Assembly (NCBI GenBank): GCA_964453525.1
Contig: CAYVOV010000008.1
Coordinates: forward strand, 1-64,000
DNA from: CAYVOV01 sp964453525
GTDB taxonomy: Bacteria > Chloroflexota > Dehalococcoidia > Dehalococcoidales > UBA2162
Reading direction: 5' to 3'
Length of the DNA stretch: 64,000 bases
The notes under the pieces were generated by a model. That model was not told where the DNA came from. It did not search any database and worked only from the letters and a program-made list of their open reading frames with translations. The position numbers were made by a program, and so were the translations under genes. Below are positions 24,808 through 33,761 of the stretch, in pieces (positions within the stretch are counted from its first letter, which is position 1; each line of letters starts with the position of its first letter).

Positions 24808-25758
24808 TTAATTCTCCTTCTGGCGTTTATCAAGGTCTCCAATAATTCTTTCTGCTTCTGCTACTGTTTCGTCGATTATCTCCCTGACAGGTTTGATTTC
24901 GTCAATGAGGCCGGCAATCTGACCGGCAAGGAGCGAACCGTCCTCGATATCTCCCTCAATCAGACCCAGATACATCCTGTTTCTGTCAAACAGTTTCAGC
25001 TCTTTCACCGGAGTCCCGGCTTTCTCAAGCACCTGAAAACGGTCTGTAAGGTTGTTTTTTAAACTGCGCTGGGGCATCCCGAGAACCTGCCTGGTAACAA
25101 CAGTCGACTGGTCATTTGCCTCAAGGATTTTCTGTTTATAGTTTTCATGAGCAATACACTCACTACTACAGACAAAGCGTGTCCCCATCTGAATACCCTG
25201 AGCTCCAAGAGCCAGAGCAGCCGCCAGCCCCCGTCCGTCACCGATGCCGCCGGCGGCAATCACCGGTATCCTTACGCTATCTACAACTTGGGGGACAAGA
25301 GCTATAGTAGTTATCTCGCCCACATGTCCTCCCGACTCCATACCTTCAGCGATAACGGCAACGGCGCCGGCTTTCTCCAGCCGTTTAGCCAGTTCAACGC
25401 TGTTTACCACCGGCACAACTTTCATTCCTGCTCTATTGAGCACAGGGATTTCACTTTCCGGGTTTCCGGCGCCGGTGGTAACAATGGATACCTGTTCCTC
25501 CATCAGCATCTCGAGAACCTGTTCGCAAAACGGAGATGCAAGCTGGACATTTACTCCGAAAGGACGGTTTGTTCGTTGCCTGGTACGGTGAATCTGCTCC
25601 CTTATCCATTCCGGTTCATAGAAGCCGGAACCGATGATACCGAGCCCGCCCGAATCAGAAACGGCTGAGACCAGCTCAGCCGTGCCTATATGAGCCATTC
25701 CTCCCTGGATAATAGGGTGCCGGATATCAAGAAGGTCGCAGATAACCGTTTTGAGCAC
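24808..25758 (-). CDS. fabK: Enoyl-ACP reductase FabK (FMN-type)
   Basis: The 316-residue TIM-barrel flavoprotein belongs to the FabK/2-nitropropane dioxygenase family: PIIQGGMAHIG at the N-terminus, the conserved EGMESGGHVG segment, PVIAAGGIGDGRG and ALGAQGIQMGTRF for FMN phosphate. Within a fab operon and with no fabI in the window, it is likely the final reductase of the cycle. The alternative, a nitronate monooxygenase, is less likely here. Confidence 0.92.
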   Translation of the reverse strand: MLKTVICDLLDIRHPIIQGGMAHIGTAELVSAVSDSGGLGIIGSGFYEPEWIREQIHRTRQRTNRPFGVNVQLASPFCEQVLEMLMEEQVSIVTTGAGNPESEIPVLNRAGMKVVPVVNSVELAKRLEKAGAVAVIAEGMESGGHVGEITTIALVPQVVDSVRIPVIAAGGIGDGRGLAAALALGAQGIQMGTRFVCSSECIAHENYKQKILEANDQSTVVTRQVLGMPQRSLKNNLTDRFQVLEKAGTPVKELKLFDRNRMYLGLIEGDIEDGSLLAGQIAGLIDEIKPVREIIDETVAEAERIIGDLDKRQKEN

Positions 25759-25771
25759 AACTCACTCTTCC

Positions 25772-25972
25772 TCAGCTTGTTTTCGGTTTGGGGCTTTTTA
25801 TCTCAACGGCATCCCTGCCATTATAGCTACCACAGGTAGGGCAGGCATGGTGGGGTAGCATCGGGCTGTTGCACTGCGGGCAATTAATTGTAGAAGGTGA
25901 AGATAGTTTGAGATGACTGCGCCTTTCGCCCCGGCGCGCTTTGGCATATTTACTTTTAGGTTGAGCTCCCAT
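25772..25972 (-). CDS. rpmF: 50S ribosomal protein L32
   Basis: The 66-residue protein has the zinc-ribbon cysteines CPQC...CPTC and a basic N-terminus (SKYAKARRGERRSHLKL). This is the four-cysteine, zinc-binding form. It sits between DUF177 and fabK, the classic location of rpmF at the head of fatty acid operons. Confidence 0.95.
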   Translation of the reverse strand: MGAQPKSKYAKARRGERRSHLKLSSPSTINCPQCNSPMLPHHACPTCGSYNGRDAVEIKSPKPKTS

Positions 25973-25978
25973 TATCTA

Positions 25979-26524
25979 TTATTTCCCTTTCTCCTTGTCT
26001 ACCGATGTTCTTCCGTTGGTAGAGGCCAGTTTTCGCAATTTTTCCCAGCGGGGGTCTACCACCTCAGAGGGACAACCGCAGACTGTCTCATTCAGATTAG
26101 CACCGCAGATAGGACAGAGTCCGGCGCAGTCCCGCTGGCAGAGCGGTTTTATCGGAATGGCCATCAATAAATACTGGCGTACCGCATCCGTCAAATCAAG
26201 AATGTTGTTCTCATCAATCGTGAAGCAGCCGGGTTCATCAGGAAGAGAAATCGCAGCACCGGTATTTACATCAGTAGTAGGGAAAACCTCCTCCTCTATA
26301 TCAAGATTGAAATGATGGTTAAACAAGCTCAAACAGCGACCGCAGGTAAGTTCCGTATCAGCATGCAGGACACCTTTAGCCAGTATGCCCCTGTCAGTAC
26401 GGGTCAATCTGACCTTGCCCTGTACTGTAATGTAATCACCATCAAGATTAATTGTCCCGGCTGGTTCGTAATCTCGTACCTCCCCGATTGAAGATTTAAG
26501 CTGCTGAGATACGTTTATCTGCAC
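25979..26524 (-). CDS. DUF177 (YceD-like) protein
   Basis: About 181 residues, with C-x2-C pairs in LTCGRCLSLF and LCPICG...VCGC, the acidic strand LDIEEEVFP and the DUF177 order seen upstream of rpmF in most bacteria. The GTG at 26524 (VQINVSQQL) is preferred: GAGGGG lies eight bases upstream, while the further-upstream part of the frame overlaps a strong promoter. The family is linked to 23S rRNA accumulation, a role known from plants and some bacteria. Confidence 0.9.
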   Translation of the reverse strand: MQINVSQQLKSSIGEVRDYEPAGTINLDGDYITVQGKVRLTRTDRGILAKGVLHADTELTCGRCLSLFNHHFNLDIEEEVFPTTDVNTGAAISLPDEPGCFTIDENNILDLTDAVRQYLLMAIPIKPLCQRDCAGLCPICGANLNETVCGCPSEVVDPRWEKLRKLASTNGRTSVDKEKGK

Positions 26525-26623
26525 CGTTGCCACCCCTCGTCTGTCCTGAATCTTTAAAAAGGCATGATTTGTCCGGCTTTCTTGCCTAGAAGACAGCCGC
26601 TTTTTGTTTGAGAAACCAGTTAA

Positions 26624-26653
26624 ATTATAACCAAAGCTAGCTGTCGGCGTCAA
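26624..26653 (-). promoter_or_regulatory. Promoter of the DUF177-rpmF-fabKDG operon
   Basis: On the minus strand TTGACG (26648-26653) and TATAAT (26624-26629) are 18 bases apart. Predicted transcription begins near 26617, about 93 bases before the GTG at 26524. Confidence 0.65.
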
Positions 26654-26683
26654 TCTGGTATTAGCACGGTACAGTTTGCATCT

Positions 26684-26797
26684 GGTTGATTCTGTTTACC
26701 TCACCCCTTACCCCTCTCAAACAGTCGAATAATCGCCTGACAAAACATGGAGCTGTTTGAGAGGGGGACTAAAGGGGGTGAGTACTTGATTCAACCA
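26684..26797. repeat. Palindromic repeat family 1, copy 2
   Basis: The core CTCACCCCTTACCCCTCTCA pairs with TGAGAGGGGGACTAAAGGGG GTGAG, continued by AACAG/CTGTT. The flanks GGTTGATTC and GATTCAACC extend the palindrome. It is related to the copy at 12136-12220. Apart from the promoter and this element, 26525-27044 shows nothing more. Confidence 0.7.
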
Positions 26798-27044
26798 AAA
26801 CCAAATAGTACCGTTAGCACATCTGCTTCATTTTTTGCGAATAGAGGAAACTAGCGACAATATATCCATAATGAAGCCACGGTTGACGTCAGGCACGGCA
26901 GAGGTTTAGAATTATTGAAAATTTCAATCACTTGAAAAGAAGCCAGGTTAATTACCAAAATACACGTGGAGAAAACTGTTCGCAGACCATTACAGGAGAT
27001 TATTGGGGAGGGCTTGACCTGAACAGGTACCAGAGAATCGGACT

Positions 27045-27326
27045 ATGATAAAGTGCACGGTAGAGATGTACGGTTTCGCCTTTGAGGAAAGCGGTTTGAA
27101 TGAAATAGAGGTCTCATTGAATGATGGAGCTCACCTGAAAGACCTCGTCGCTGAGATTAGACGCAGAGTACCGTCGCTGGAAGGACAGGTTATACGCCCC
27201 GGAGAGGACCGCCTTATCGACCGATGCGCCTTCAATATCGACGGGCGTTTCTACTACAATGACATGGATATCGCTCTAAAGGATGGCTGCCGTGTCAGGC
27301 TTCTTACCCTGGCTACCGGGGGTTGA
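27045..27326 (+). CDS. MoaD/ThiS-like beta-grasp protein ending in GG
   Basis: The 93-residue protein has the beta-grasp pattern (EIEVSLNDGAHLKDLVAEI, then DIALKDGCRVRLLTLATGG) with the C-terminal GG that is adenylated and thiocarboxylated in MoaD/ThiS-type sulfur carriers. No MoaE, MoeB or ThiF is adjacent, so its pathway (molybdopterin, tungstopterin, thiazole, or other) is open. It stands alone, with a weak ribosome site. A second, tail-altered relative is encoded at 14116. Confidence 0.8.
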   Translation: MIKCTVEMYGFAFEESGLNEIEVSLNDGAHLKDLVAEIRRRVPSLEGQVIRPGEDRLIDRCAFNIDGRFYYNDMDIALKDGCRVRLLTLATGG

Positions 27327-27334
27327 CTAACAGA

Positions 27335-27372
27335 AGAATCCCGTGGATACTTGATAGAACCGGGAGGATTCT
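27335..27372 (+). terminator. Candidate hairpin after the MoaD-like gene
   Basis: AGAATCC and GGATTCT form a seven-pair outer stem over a 24-base interior that can partly pair. Only a short T/A tail follows. It lies eight bases after the stop at 27326. Confidence 0.35.
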
Positions 27373-27463
27373 ATAATAGTTATCCTGCTCTTGACCTAAT
27401 AGCTCGTAAGGCTTTTGGCGATTAATCTAACAGAGTGGGAAACCTCCTGTTAAAATAGAGTAA

Positions 27464-28198
27464 ATGAATTACACTCTTGTTATTGCTGCGTTTATCGTAC
27501 TCGTAGCATCTTTTGTTAGGTCAATTTCCGGATTCGGCTATGCGGTTATTTCAACCCCTCTGCTGACCTTTATTTTCGATGCCAAGTCAGTGGTGGTGAT
27601 GAATATTATTCTGGGCACCGTCACCAACATACTGGTACTGTATCATACGCGGATGTACATTGACGGCCGCAGAGCGCTATTGCTGATAGTCAGCAGCGCC
27701 TGCGGCGTACCCATCGGGGCATTTTTACTATCATGGCTTGACCCTTTAATAATAAAGCTGATTATCGCCGTACTTGTAATTCCCTTTTCGATAGTATTGC
27801 TACTGGGGCACTCATATAAGTTTACCAGAGACTCTCTGGGATGCATTGTAGCCGGGTTCCTCAGCGGAATATTTGCCGCCAGTACAAGTCTCGGTGGTCC
27901 TGTGGTGGCGATATTTTTACTCAATCAGGGGCTTACACCCGAGAGGTTCGTCGGAACAATGGCCGCTTACTTTATGTGTATCAGTCTGATGAGTATCGGC
28001 GCTTTCACTTCAATGGGGATGGTAACCTCGGAAATATTAATCAGGGCGGCTATTCTGCTTCCGGCACTGCTAATAGGTTCCTATGTGGGTGTCAGATTAC
28101 TGCCTAAAATTAACGTTGTCCTCTTTAAAAGGATTACATCTTCCCTCTTAATCTTCACCGCGCTGGCTATTATTATCTCCATTCTGGTGGGACTATAA
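27464..28198 (+). CDS. TauE/SafE (TSUP) family membrane transporter
   Basis: The 244-residue protein is almost entirely hydrophobic, with about seven to eight membrane segments (e.g. LVIAAFIVLVASFVRSISGF, LGCIVAGFLSGIFAASTSLG). The glycine motif SISGFGYAVIS and FLSGIFAASTSLGGP are the two TSUP family signatures. TSUP transporters export or import sulfite, sulfonates or other organic anions. It ends six bases inside the convergent methyltransferase gene. Confidence 0.9.
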   Translation: MNYTLVIAAFIVLVASFVRSISGFGYAVISTPLLTFIFDAKSVVVMNIILGTVTNILVLYHTRMYIDGRRALLLIVSSACGVPIGAFLLSWLDPLIIKLIIAVLVIPFSIVLLLGHSYKFTRDSLGCIVAGFLSGIFAASTSLGGPVVAIFLLNQGLTPERFVGTMAAYFMCISLMSIGAFTSMGMVTSEILIRAAILLPALLIGSYVGVRLLPKINVVLFKRITSSLLIFTALAIIISILVGL

Positions 28199-28948
28199 TG
28201 TTTTATCTGGCTTTTTGCAGATAAAGAAAGCCCTCTCAGCATCCTCGGTCAGTTCTATCAGCCCCTTCAGTACATCACAGGCATATGAATTAGTTCCGGT
28301 AAATCCAGCTTTCTCCAGGGCTGACAGAACTTCTTCTTCCGAATAACATCTTTGTATCAGTGTCAGGTCGGAACGCTGCCAGCCGTCATCCCGGTAGAAA
28401 ATAGTCGCCATGAACCGGGCAAGCTTTTCATCCGGATTATATCTCGAGCGGAGAATACAGACATTGTCTTCCTCGACTATACTGAACTCATCATGCCAGT
28501 CTTTCCTGAATCCCGCCGCCATGTTCAGGTCGAAAAGGAATAACCCGCCTTCCCGGAGAGAGTTATATACATTTTTAAAGACGGTGGTTAACTCTTCCAG
28601 AGAGAGAATATGGTTGAGACTATCAAAAGTGGAAATAACAGCATGGTAAGAATTCCCCAGCTTGAAGGAACGGGCGTCGGCAATAATAAACTCGACTTCA
28701 GGGGCATTTTCACGGGCAAAGCGGAGCATTTCTTCAGAGCCGTCAATGCCGGTTATCCGATAACCGCGGTCGGCTAGCAACCGGGCAAGCTGCCCGGTGC
28801 CACAGCAAAGGTCGAGAATCCTGGCATTAGCGGGAAGCTGTTTGAGCAGGTGATTCTCCAGAATGGGAAGCACCAGAGGAATGAAATTGCTGCCCCAGTG
28901 TTTGTTATAAACCCTGGCGAAAGAGTCGTAGTCCGAATATCTGCTCAC
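28193..28948 (-). CDS. Class I SAM-dependent methyltransferase
   Basis: The 251-residue protein has motif I in ILDLCCGTGQLARLL, motif II/post-I D in GIDGS, and IADARSF. It is of the generic small-molecule class. The GTG start shares one base with the TAG of the upstream methyltransferase (TAGTG), so translation is coupled. The two are distinct in sequence outside motif I. Target unknown. Confidence 0.88.
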   Translation of the reverse strand: MSRYSDYDSFARVYNKHWGSNFIPLVLPILENHLLKQLPANARILDLCCGTGQLARLLADRGYRITGIDGSEEMLRFARENAPEVEFIIADARSFKLGNSYHAVISTFDSLNHILSLEELTTVFKNVYNSLREGGLFLFDLNMAAGFRKDWHDEFSIVEEDNVCILRSRYNPDEKLARFMATIFYRDDGWQRSDLTLIQRCYSEEEVLSALEKAGFTGTNSYACDVLKGLIELTEDAERAFFICKKPDKTL

Positions 28949-29709
28949 TACTTGCCTTCCTGCGATAACGGTTTCCTGGCTACGACCATAATCTCCATCT
29001 CATCGAGTTCAAGCGGGCGGTGTCCCCAGTTCCCGGCGGTTCCACCCCAGATATGCTCGATATCGAGTCCCGCGATGCGGAGGAGCATGGTAAGTTCGGT
29101 TGGCAGATAGCCGCGCTCCCTGACCATCACCTCTCTTTTCCCTTCCGGCGTATCGCACTCCAAGGGATGAGTTTCAGCGATAGTAGCGGGGTCGAATTTT
29201 CCCTCTTCCACATCTTGAGGAATATACTGGCGAATCATTTTGCATCCGTTGAGTACGGTCATGATAAGTCTGGCTCCCGGTTTGATGGCAGCACGGATAT
29301 TGCGGAGAATACTGAGGTCATGCTCAATCGGGTCGTCATCCACACCCAGCAAACAGAAGGCTCCCTCACAAAGGCACAGAGCGGCGTCAAATTGCTCGTT
29401 AGAAATGAAGGTAGTTGCATCGGAATGTACCCACTCGATTTCGACTCCGGCTTCTCTGGCTGCTCTCTCGCCTTCGGCAAGCATCCCCAAGGAGATATCG
29501 ACCCCGGTGACCCTGTATCCACGTCTGGCAAGCTCCACGGCATGCCGTCCCGTTCCGCAGCCGATATCAAGAATCCGGCTCCCCGGTGGTATTTTCAGTT
29601 CATCGAGGAGAAAATTCACTTCCTCCAGGGTGTTTTTGGTGAAAACATTATCCATGTAGACGGGAGCGTGTCCATCGAAGAATTTTTCCCATTCGCTCTC
29701 GCTCTCCAT
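28948..29709 (-). CDS. Class I SAM-dependent methyltransferase
   Basis: The 253-residue protein carries ILDIGCGTGRHAVELARRG (motif I) and GVDISLGML, with VHSDATTF as motif II. The family is broad (small-molecule methyltransferases). It is four bases after etfA, and so is part of the acyl-CoA dehydrogenase-ETF operon. What is methylated is unknown. Confidence 0.88.
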   Translation of the reverse strand: MESESEWEKFFDGHAPVYMDNVFTKNTLEEVNFLLDELKIPPGSRILDIGCGTGRHAVELARRGYRVTGVDISLGMLAEGERAAREAGVEIEWVHSDATTFISNEQFDAALCLCEGAFCLLGVDDDPIEHDLSILRNIRAAIKPGARLIMTVLNGCKMIRQYIPQDVEEGKFDPATIAETHPLECDTPEGKREVMVRERGYLPTELTMLLRIAGLDIEHIWGGTAGNWGHRPLELDEMEIMVVARKPLSQEGK

Positions 29710-29713
29710 TCTT

Positions 29714-30889
29714 CTAACCTTTTAGCTTTTCGGTGAGCATCGGCACTATCTTGAAAAGGTCGCCGACGATGCCGTAAGTAGCTATCTCGAAGATTGGCGC
29801 ATTGGGGTCGTTGTTAATGGCAACAATACATTCAGCAGTCCCCATACCGGCCATATGCTGGACCGAGCCGGATATCCCACAGGCGACATAGAGTTTGGGG
29901 CGAACCGTCTTTCCCGTCTGCCCCACCTGGTGAGAGTAAGGAATCCAGCCGTCATCGACCGGTGGGCGCGACGAACCTACCGCCGCTCCCATAACCGCCG
30001 CCAGTTCCTCGATGAGCTTGAAATTCTCCGGCTTCTCAAGGCCTCTGCCACCGGAGACGATGATATCTGCATCCTCGATTTTTACTCTTTCCGTCAGGTC
30101 TTCGATGAAGTTCAGCAGTTTCGTTTTAGAAGTTACACTCTCTTTATCGAAGTTCACTTTAATTACCTGGCCCTGTCTTCCGTCCAGGGCGGTTTTAGCA
30201 AACACTCTGGGGCGTACCGTAGCCATTTGAGGTCTTCGTGTCTGGCAGATAATTGTCGCCATTATATTGCCTCCGAAGGCGGGGCGTGTCTGGAGCAGCA
30301 GTCTTCTTTCGGCATCAATGGCGAGGTCGGTGCAGTCGGCGGTAAGCCCCGTCTGGAGGATAGCCGCCACCCGGGGAATGAATGAACGTCCCATTGAAGT
30401 GGCGCCGGTCAGGACTATCTCCGGCTTGTGCTCCTGAATGAGCCTGACAAGCTGACCGACGTATAAGTCCTCCTGCTGGTCTTTCAATGCCGGGTCATCT
30501 ATCAGGTAGACCTTATCGGCACCATGAGCGATAAGCTGCTCAACTTCACTGACGTTGTGCCCCAGGCAAACCGCAGCAAGTTCCGTATTCAGGGTATCCG
30601 CCAGTTCTCTGCCTTTTGAAAGCAGTTCATAGCCGACGCTCCTGAGCTTACCGTCTCTCTGCTCGGCGAATACCCAGATACCCCGGTGTTCACCGTTTAC
30701 TGGCGCTGCCTCCTCGACCTCCTCAATCTCAATGGCTTCAAAATCGCACGCATCCTTGCAAGCGCCGCAGAGGTTGCAACCTTCTCCTATCTGAGCCTTA
30801 TCGTCAACAAGTTCGATTATGCTGAAGGGGCAGACACTCACGCAACTGCCGCATCCGGTACATTTATCAATATCAATTCTTATTCCCAT
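29714..30889 (-). CDS. etfA: Electron transfer flavoprotein alpha subunit with ferredoxin domain
   Basis: The 391-residue protein begins with two [4Fe-4S] motifs, CTGCGSCVSVCPF and CNLCGACKDACDF (residues ~10-48), then a normal ETF-alpha core and the FAD domain (ACGISGSVQHMAGM). Most EtfA lack the ferredoxin part; those with it occur in anaerobes, for instance in caffeyl-CoA and lactate dehydrogenase complexes that couple to ferredoxin. It is 14 bases after etfB. Confidence 0.94.
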   Translation of the reverse strand: MGIRIDIDKCTGCGSCVSVCPFSIIELVDDKAQIGEGCNLCGACKDACDFEAIEIEEVEEAAPVNGEHRGIWVFAEQRDGKLRSVGYELLSKGRELADTLNTELAAVCLGHNVSEVEQLIAHGADKVYLIDDPALKDQQEDLYVGQLVRLIQEHKPEIVLTGATSMGRSFIPRVAAILQTGLTADCTDLAIDAERRLLLQTRPAFGGNIMATIICQTRRPQMATVRPRVFAKTALDGRQGQVIKVNFDKESVTSKTKLLNFIEDLTERVKIEDADIIVSGGRGLEKPENFKLIEELAAVMGAAVGSSRPPVDDGWIPYSHQVGQTGKTVRPKLYVACGISGSVQHMAGMGTAECIVAINNDPNAPIFEIATYGIVGDLFKIVPMLTEKLKG

Positions 30890-30903
30890 GATTTATCCGC
30901 TAC

Positions 30904-31689
30904 CTAGATTATCCTGGCACCCTTCAGTTTATTAACCAGGCTTTCTACTTTTTCTTCAGGTGTTCCCTCGAGCATTTCACCCTGCTTTGTCCTCTCGGGG
31001 AAGAATATTTTTATTACCCGGGTTGGAGACCCGTTTCTTCCCACCCTGTTCTCGTCGATATCCAGGTCTCCCGCTCCCAGGGTCTCAATGGTGGCGCTCC
31101 TTGCTTTCATCGTCCCCCGGAGTGAAGGCAGGCGCGGTACGTTTATTTCCTTTGTCACCGTAATCAGCGCCGGCAGGGGAGCTTCGATTACCTCATGCCC
31201 CTCTTCGATGAGACGCTCGACGCGTATCTGACCGTTCTCTATTTCTTCAACCTTGCTGACATAAGAGACGAAAGGCAGTCCGAGAAATTCGGCAATCTCC
31301 GGTCCCACCTGTGCCGTATCACCATCGATGGTCTGGCGACCGCATATTATGAGGTCATAATCTCCTATCTTGGTGATTGCTTTTGAAAGCGTATATGAAG
31401 TAGCCAGTGTATCAGAGCCGGCGAAAGCGCTATCGGCAATAAGGATGGCTTCATCGGCACCGACACTGATGGCCTCCTTCAGGGCTTCTTCGGCCTGGGG
31501 AGGTCCCATACTGATAACGGTGGCCTTGCCCTCATAACGTTCCTTCAGGCAGACCCCTTCTTCAAGGGCGTAAGTATCAAACGGATTGATAATATTCTCA
31601 ATACCCTGTCTTATCAGGGTGTTTGTTTCAGGATTGATATTGACTTTAGTGGTACCGGGTACCTGCTTCAGGCAGACAATAATATTCAT
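30904..31689 (-). CDS. etfB: Electron transfer flavoprotein beta subunit
   Basis: The 261-residue protein has the N-terminal KQVPGTTKVNINPET segment, a NPFDTYALEE block, and CGRQTIDGDTAQVGP with the nucleotide-binding residues. As I recall, this wording, with DGDTAQVGP, is typical of the group of ETFs that includes electron-bifurcating ones. It lies 30 bases after the acyl-CoA dehydrogenase, its likely partner. Confidence 0.93.
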   Translation of the reverse strand: MNIIVCLKQVPGTTKVNINPETNTLIRQGIENIINPFDTYALEEGVCLKERYEGKATVISMGPPQAEEALKEAISVGADEAILIADSAFAGSDTLATSYTLSKAITKIGDYDLIICGRQTIDGDTAQVGPEIAEFLGLPFVSYVSKVEEIENGQIRVERLIEEGHEVIEAPLPALITVTKEINVPRLPSLRGTMKARSATIETLGAGDLDIDENRVGRNGSPTRVIKIFFPERTKQGEMLEGTPEEKVESLVNKLKGARII

Positions 31690-31719
31690 TCTATTTAACG
31701 CTTTTCCTGATACTGAAAC

Positions 31720-32877
31720 TTAGTCTCTCCGCCCCTTTCTCTTTCTGAGTTCGAGGGCAATTGTTTCTCTCAATACTTCATTGGTGCCTTCGTATATCTG
31801 GGTAATCTTGGCATCCCGCATCATTTTTTCTACAGGATAGTCACGCATGTATCCAGCGCCGCCGAAGACCTGCACCGCCTCAGTGGTAACCTTCATGGCT
31901 ACGTCCGAGGCGAAGACTTTCGACATTGCCGATTCTTCTGTAAAGCTTTTGACGCCACTATCTATAGTCCTGGCGGCAGCGTATGTTAGTGCCCTGGCAG
32001 CCTCCACCTGGATTGCCATATCGGCAAGTTTATTCTGTATCACCGGCATTGAAATAATAGGGTGTCCGAACTGGATACGCTGCCGGGCATACTCCACCGC
32101 CTCCTCGAGGGCTCCCTGGGCAATGCCTACCGCCTGAGCGCCGATACCGGGGCGGGAGTGGTCGAAGACTTTTAGAATCATAATAAAACCCATTCCTTCT
32201 TTACCGATAAGGTTTTCCTCGGGGACAAGGCAATCCTTGAATATCAGCTCTCTTGTCGAGGAAGCCCGGATACCCATCTTCTTTTCCTTTTTCCCGAAGG
32301 TAAATCCAGGGGTGTCTTTCTCGACAAGTATAGCGCTGGCACCGCGAGCGCCTCTAGACTTGTTTGTCATGGCGATAACTGTATACAGCTCGGCCTCACC
32401 ACCACTTGAGATAAACTGTTTGGTGCCGTTAATCAGGTAGCCGCCCTCAACCTTCTCGGCAGTTGTCTTTATGGCGCTGGCGTCACTGCCAGCAGTGGGT
32501 TCGGTGAGAGCGAATGCGGCCAATCTCTTGCCGGCAGCGATATCCGGCAGGTATTTCTTCTTCTGCTCTTCGGTTCCGTAAACGAGCAGGGCAAAACTAC
32601 CCAGCGAGGTAACCGCATAGGCAAGTGCCACTCCGCTGCAGACCCGGCTAAGTTCTTCAATAACCAGGCAGAGGTCAAGACAGCCACCGCCAAGCCCTTC
32701 ATACTCTTCAGGAATGAATACCCGGAACATATCGCTCGCGGCAAGCTCATTGACTATATCCCAGGGAAATTCTTCGGTCTCATCGAGCTCCGCCCGAACC
32801 GGTAGTATCTTTTCTTCGGCAATTCTCCTTGCCAGACCCTGTATCATCTTCTGGTCTTCAGTTAAAAAATATTCCAA
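31720..32877 (-). CDS. Acyl-CoA dehydrogenase
   Basis: The 385-residue flavoenzyme has the FAD motif LTEPTAGSDASA, the helical domains and the C-terminal YEGTNEVLRETIAL with the catalytic Glu of short/medium-chain enzymes. It oxidises an acyl-CoA to the enoyl-CoA or, with a bifurcating ETF, runs in the reductive direction. It begins the etf operon. Chain length or CoA substrate cannot be read from sequence. Confidence 0.94.
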   Translation of the reverse strand: MEYFLTEDQKMIQGLARRIAEEKILPVRAELDETEEFPWDIVNELAASDMFRVFIPEEYEGLGGGCLDLCLVIEELSRVCSGVALAYAVTSLGSFALLVYGTEEQKKKYLPDIAAGKRLAAFALTEPTAGSDASAIKTTAEKVEGGYLINGTKQFISSGGEAELYTVIAMTNKSRGARGASAILVEKDTPGFTFGKKEKKMGIRASSTRELIFKDCLVPEENLIGKEGMGFIMILKVFDHSRPGIGAQAVGIAQGALEEAVEYARQRIQFGHPIISMPVIQNKLADMAIQVEAARALTYAAARTIDSGVKSFTEESAMSKVFASDVAMKVTTEAVQVFGGAGYMRDYPVEKMMRDAKITQIYEGTNEVLRETIALELRKRKGRRD

Positions 32878-33005
32878 TACTATCCCCCTTTGATTGGCGG
32901 TTACCCGTTATCGAATAATGAGAGTGCCGGTCAACGGGTAGAGTGTCAGTGCAGCTACCCTGTAAGGATATGAGTAAAACAGCGGCATTAAATTCAAATT
33001 AGCTT

Positions 33006-33036
33006 ATTATAAAGGGTCTCACACACCTGATGTCAA
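33006..33036 (-). promoter_or_regulatory. Promoter of the acyl-CoA dehydrogenase-etf operon
   Basis: TTGACA (33031-33036, minus) and TATAAT (33006-33011) are both perfect hexamers, 19 bases apart, which is longer than ideal. The leader to the ATG is about 120 bases, with no clear riboswitch. It lies just outside the repeat at 33052. Confidence 0.5.
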
Positions 33037-33051
33037 GGTGACAGCAATCAT

Positions 33052-33196
33052 GGTTCTTCTCAATCTTAGTTAGAGACCCTTCGACAGGCTCAGGGTGAGT
33101 GGGAATGAGTGCCGCTCATGGTGAGCCTGTCGAACCATAGCGGTGAAGGAAATGTTGATATTCATTGTTGTCTGTGCAACCAAGATTAAGTAATAG
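33052..33196. repeat. Dispersed element family 3, copy B
   Basis: This copy has CAATCTTAGTTAGAGACCC at the left and GTGCAACCAAGATTAAG at the right, imperfect inverted ends. Its body ACCCTTCGACAGGCTCAGGG TGAG and CCGCTCATGGTGAGCCTGTC GAA matches copies at 14463 and 46581, but is ~30 bases shorter in the middle. Confidence 0.7.
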
Positions 33197-33211
33197 GTCA
33201 ATTATACCTTT

Positions 33212-33751
33212 TTATTTTAACAAACCCTGTTTATCCAGGAAATCGATTATTTCCGGACTGTTTCTCGGGTCTTTTTCGGATGGAGGAAGCACCGTTACAT
33301 ATCCGCTAGAGATATATATACAATTACGTTCTCCGCCCAGCTTCATTACTGCATCGAGAATTACTATCCCGTCATAGGTAGCCGAAGATAAACCGGAATA
33401 GAATTTACCTCCGTATATCTCTTTCCCTTTAACTTTGACCACGAAATCCCTTTTATAAAGGGTGTCCTTCAGTTGTGGGGCTCCCTCATAAGTCATATAG
33501 GAGTTCCACTTTTCGATTCCCGCTTTATTGAGCTCGATGGCATGAGTATCCTCTTCCTCAGACACGGTTAAGTGCACATTCCGGTGATATGCCCTGATAT
33601 GCTGCTCGGAAAGCACAAGCTCTCCGGTATCAACCAGGTAAATACCGAATCCAGGTTCTCCGGCTGGTATTTCTTCTTCGACACCGCATGAGAGCACGCC
33701 CGCCGTGATTACAAATACCAGCAACATGATTGGCAGGATGCGCTTTTTCAC
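33212..33751 (-). CDS. Hypothetical lipoprotein, 179 residues
   Basis: A lipoprotein signal is clear: KKR, a hydrophobic stretch and the lipobox VLSC near residue 22. The rest has no recognised domain, but reads as a mixed alpha/beta extracytoplasmic protein (YLVDTGELVLSEQHIRAYHR, then FVVKVKGKEIYGGKFYSG). It lies ten bases after ispH on the same strand. A different lipoprotein is at 39722. Confidence 0.75.
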   Translation of the reverse strand: MKKRILPIMLLVFVITAGVLSCGVEEEIPAGEPGFGIYLVDTGELVLSEQHIRAYHRNVHLTVSEEEDTHAIELNKAGIEKWNSYMTYEGAPQLKDTLYKRDFVVKVKGKEIYGGKFYSGLSSATYDGIVILDAVMKLGGERNCIYISSGYVTVLPPSEKDPRNSPEIIDFLDKQGLLK

Positions 33752-33761
33752 AGGTTTATAC

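Noticed and set aside
33052..33196. Riboswitch in the leader of the acyl-CoA dehydrogenase operon
   Set aside because: The folded part belongs to the dispersed repeat and lies upstream of the promoter boxes, so it is not in the transcript.
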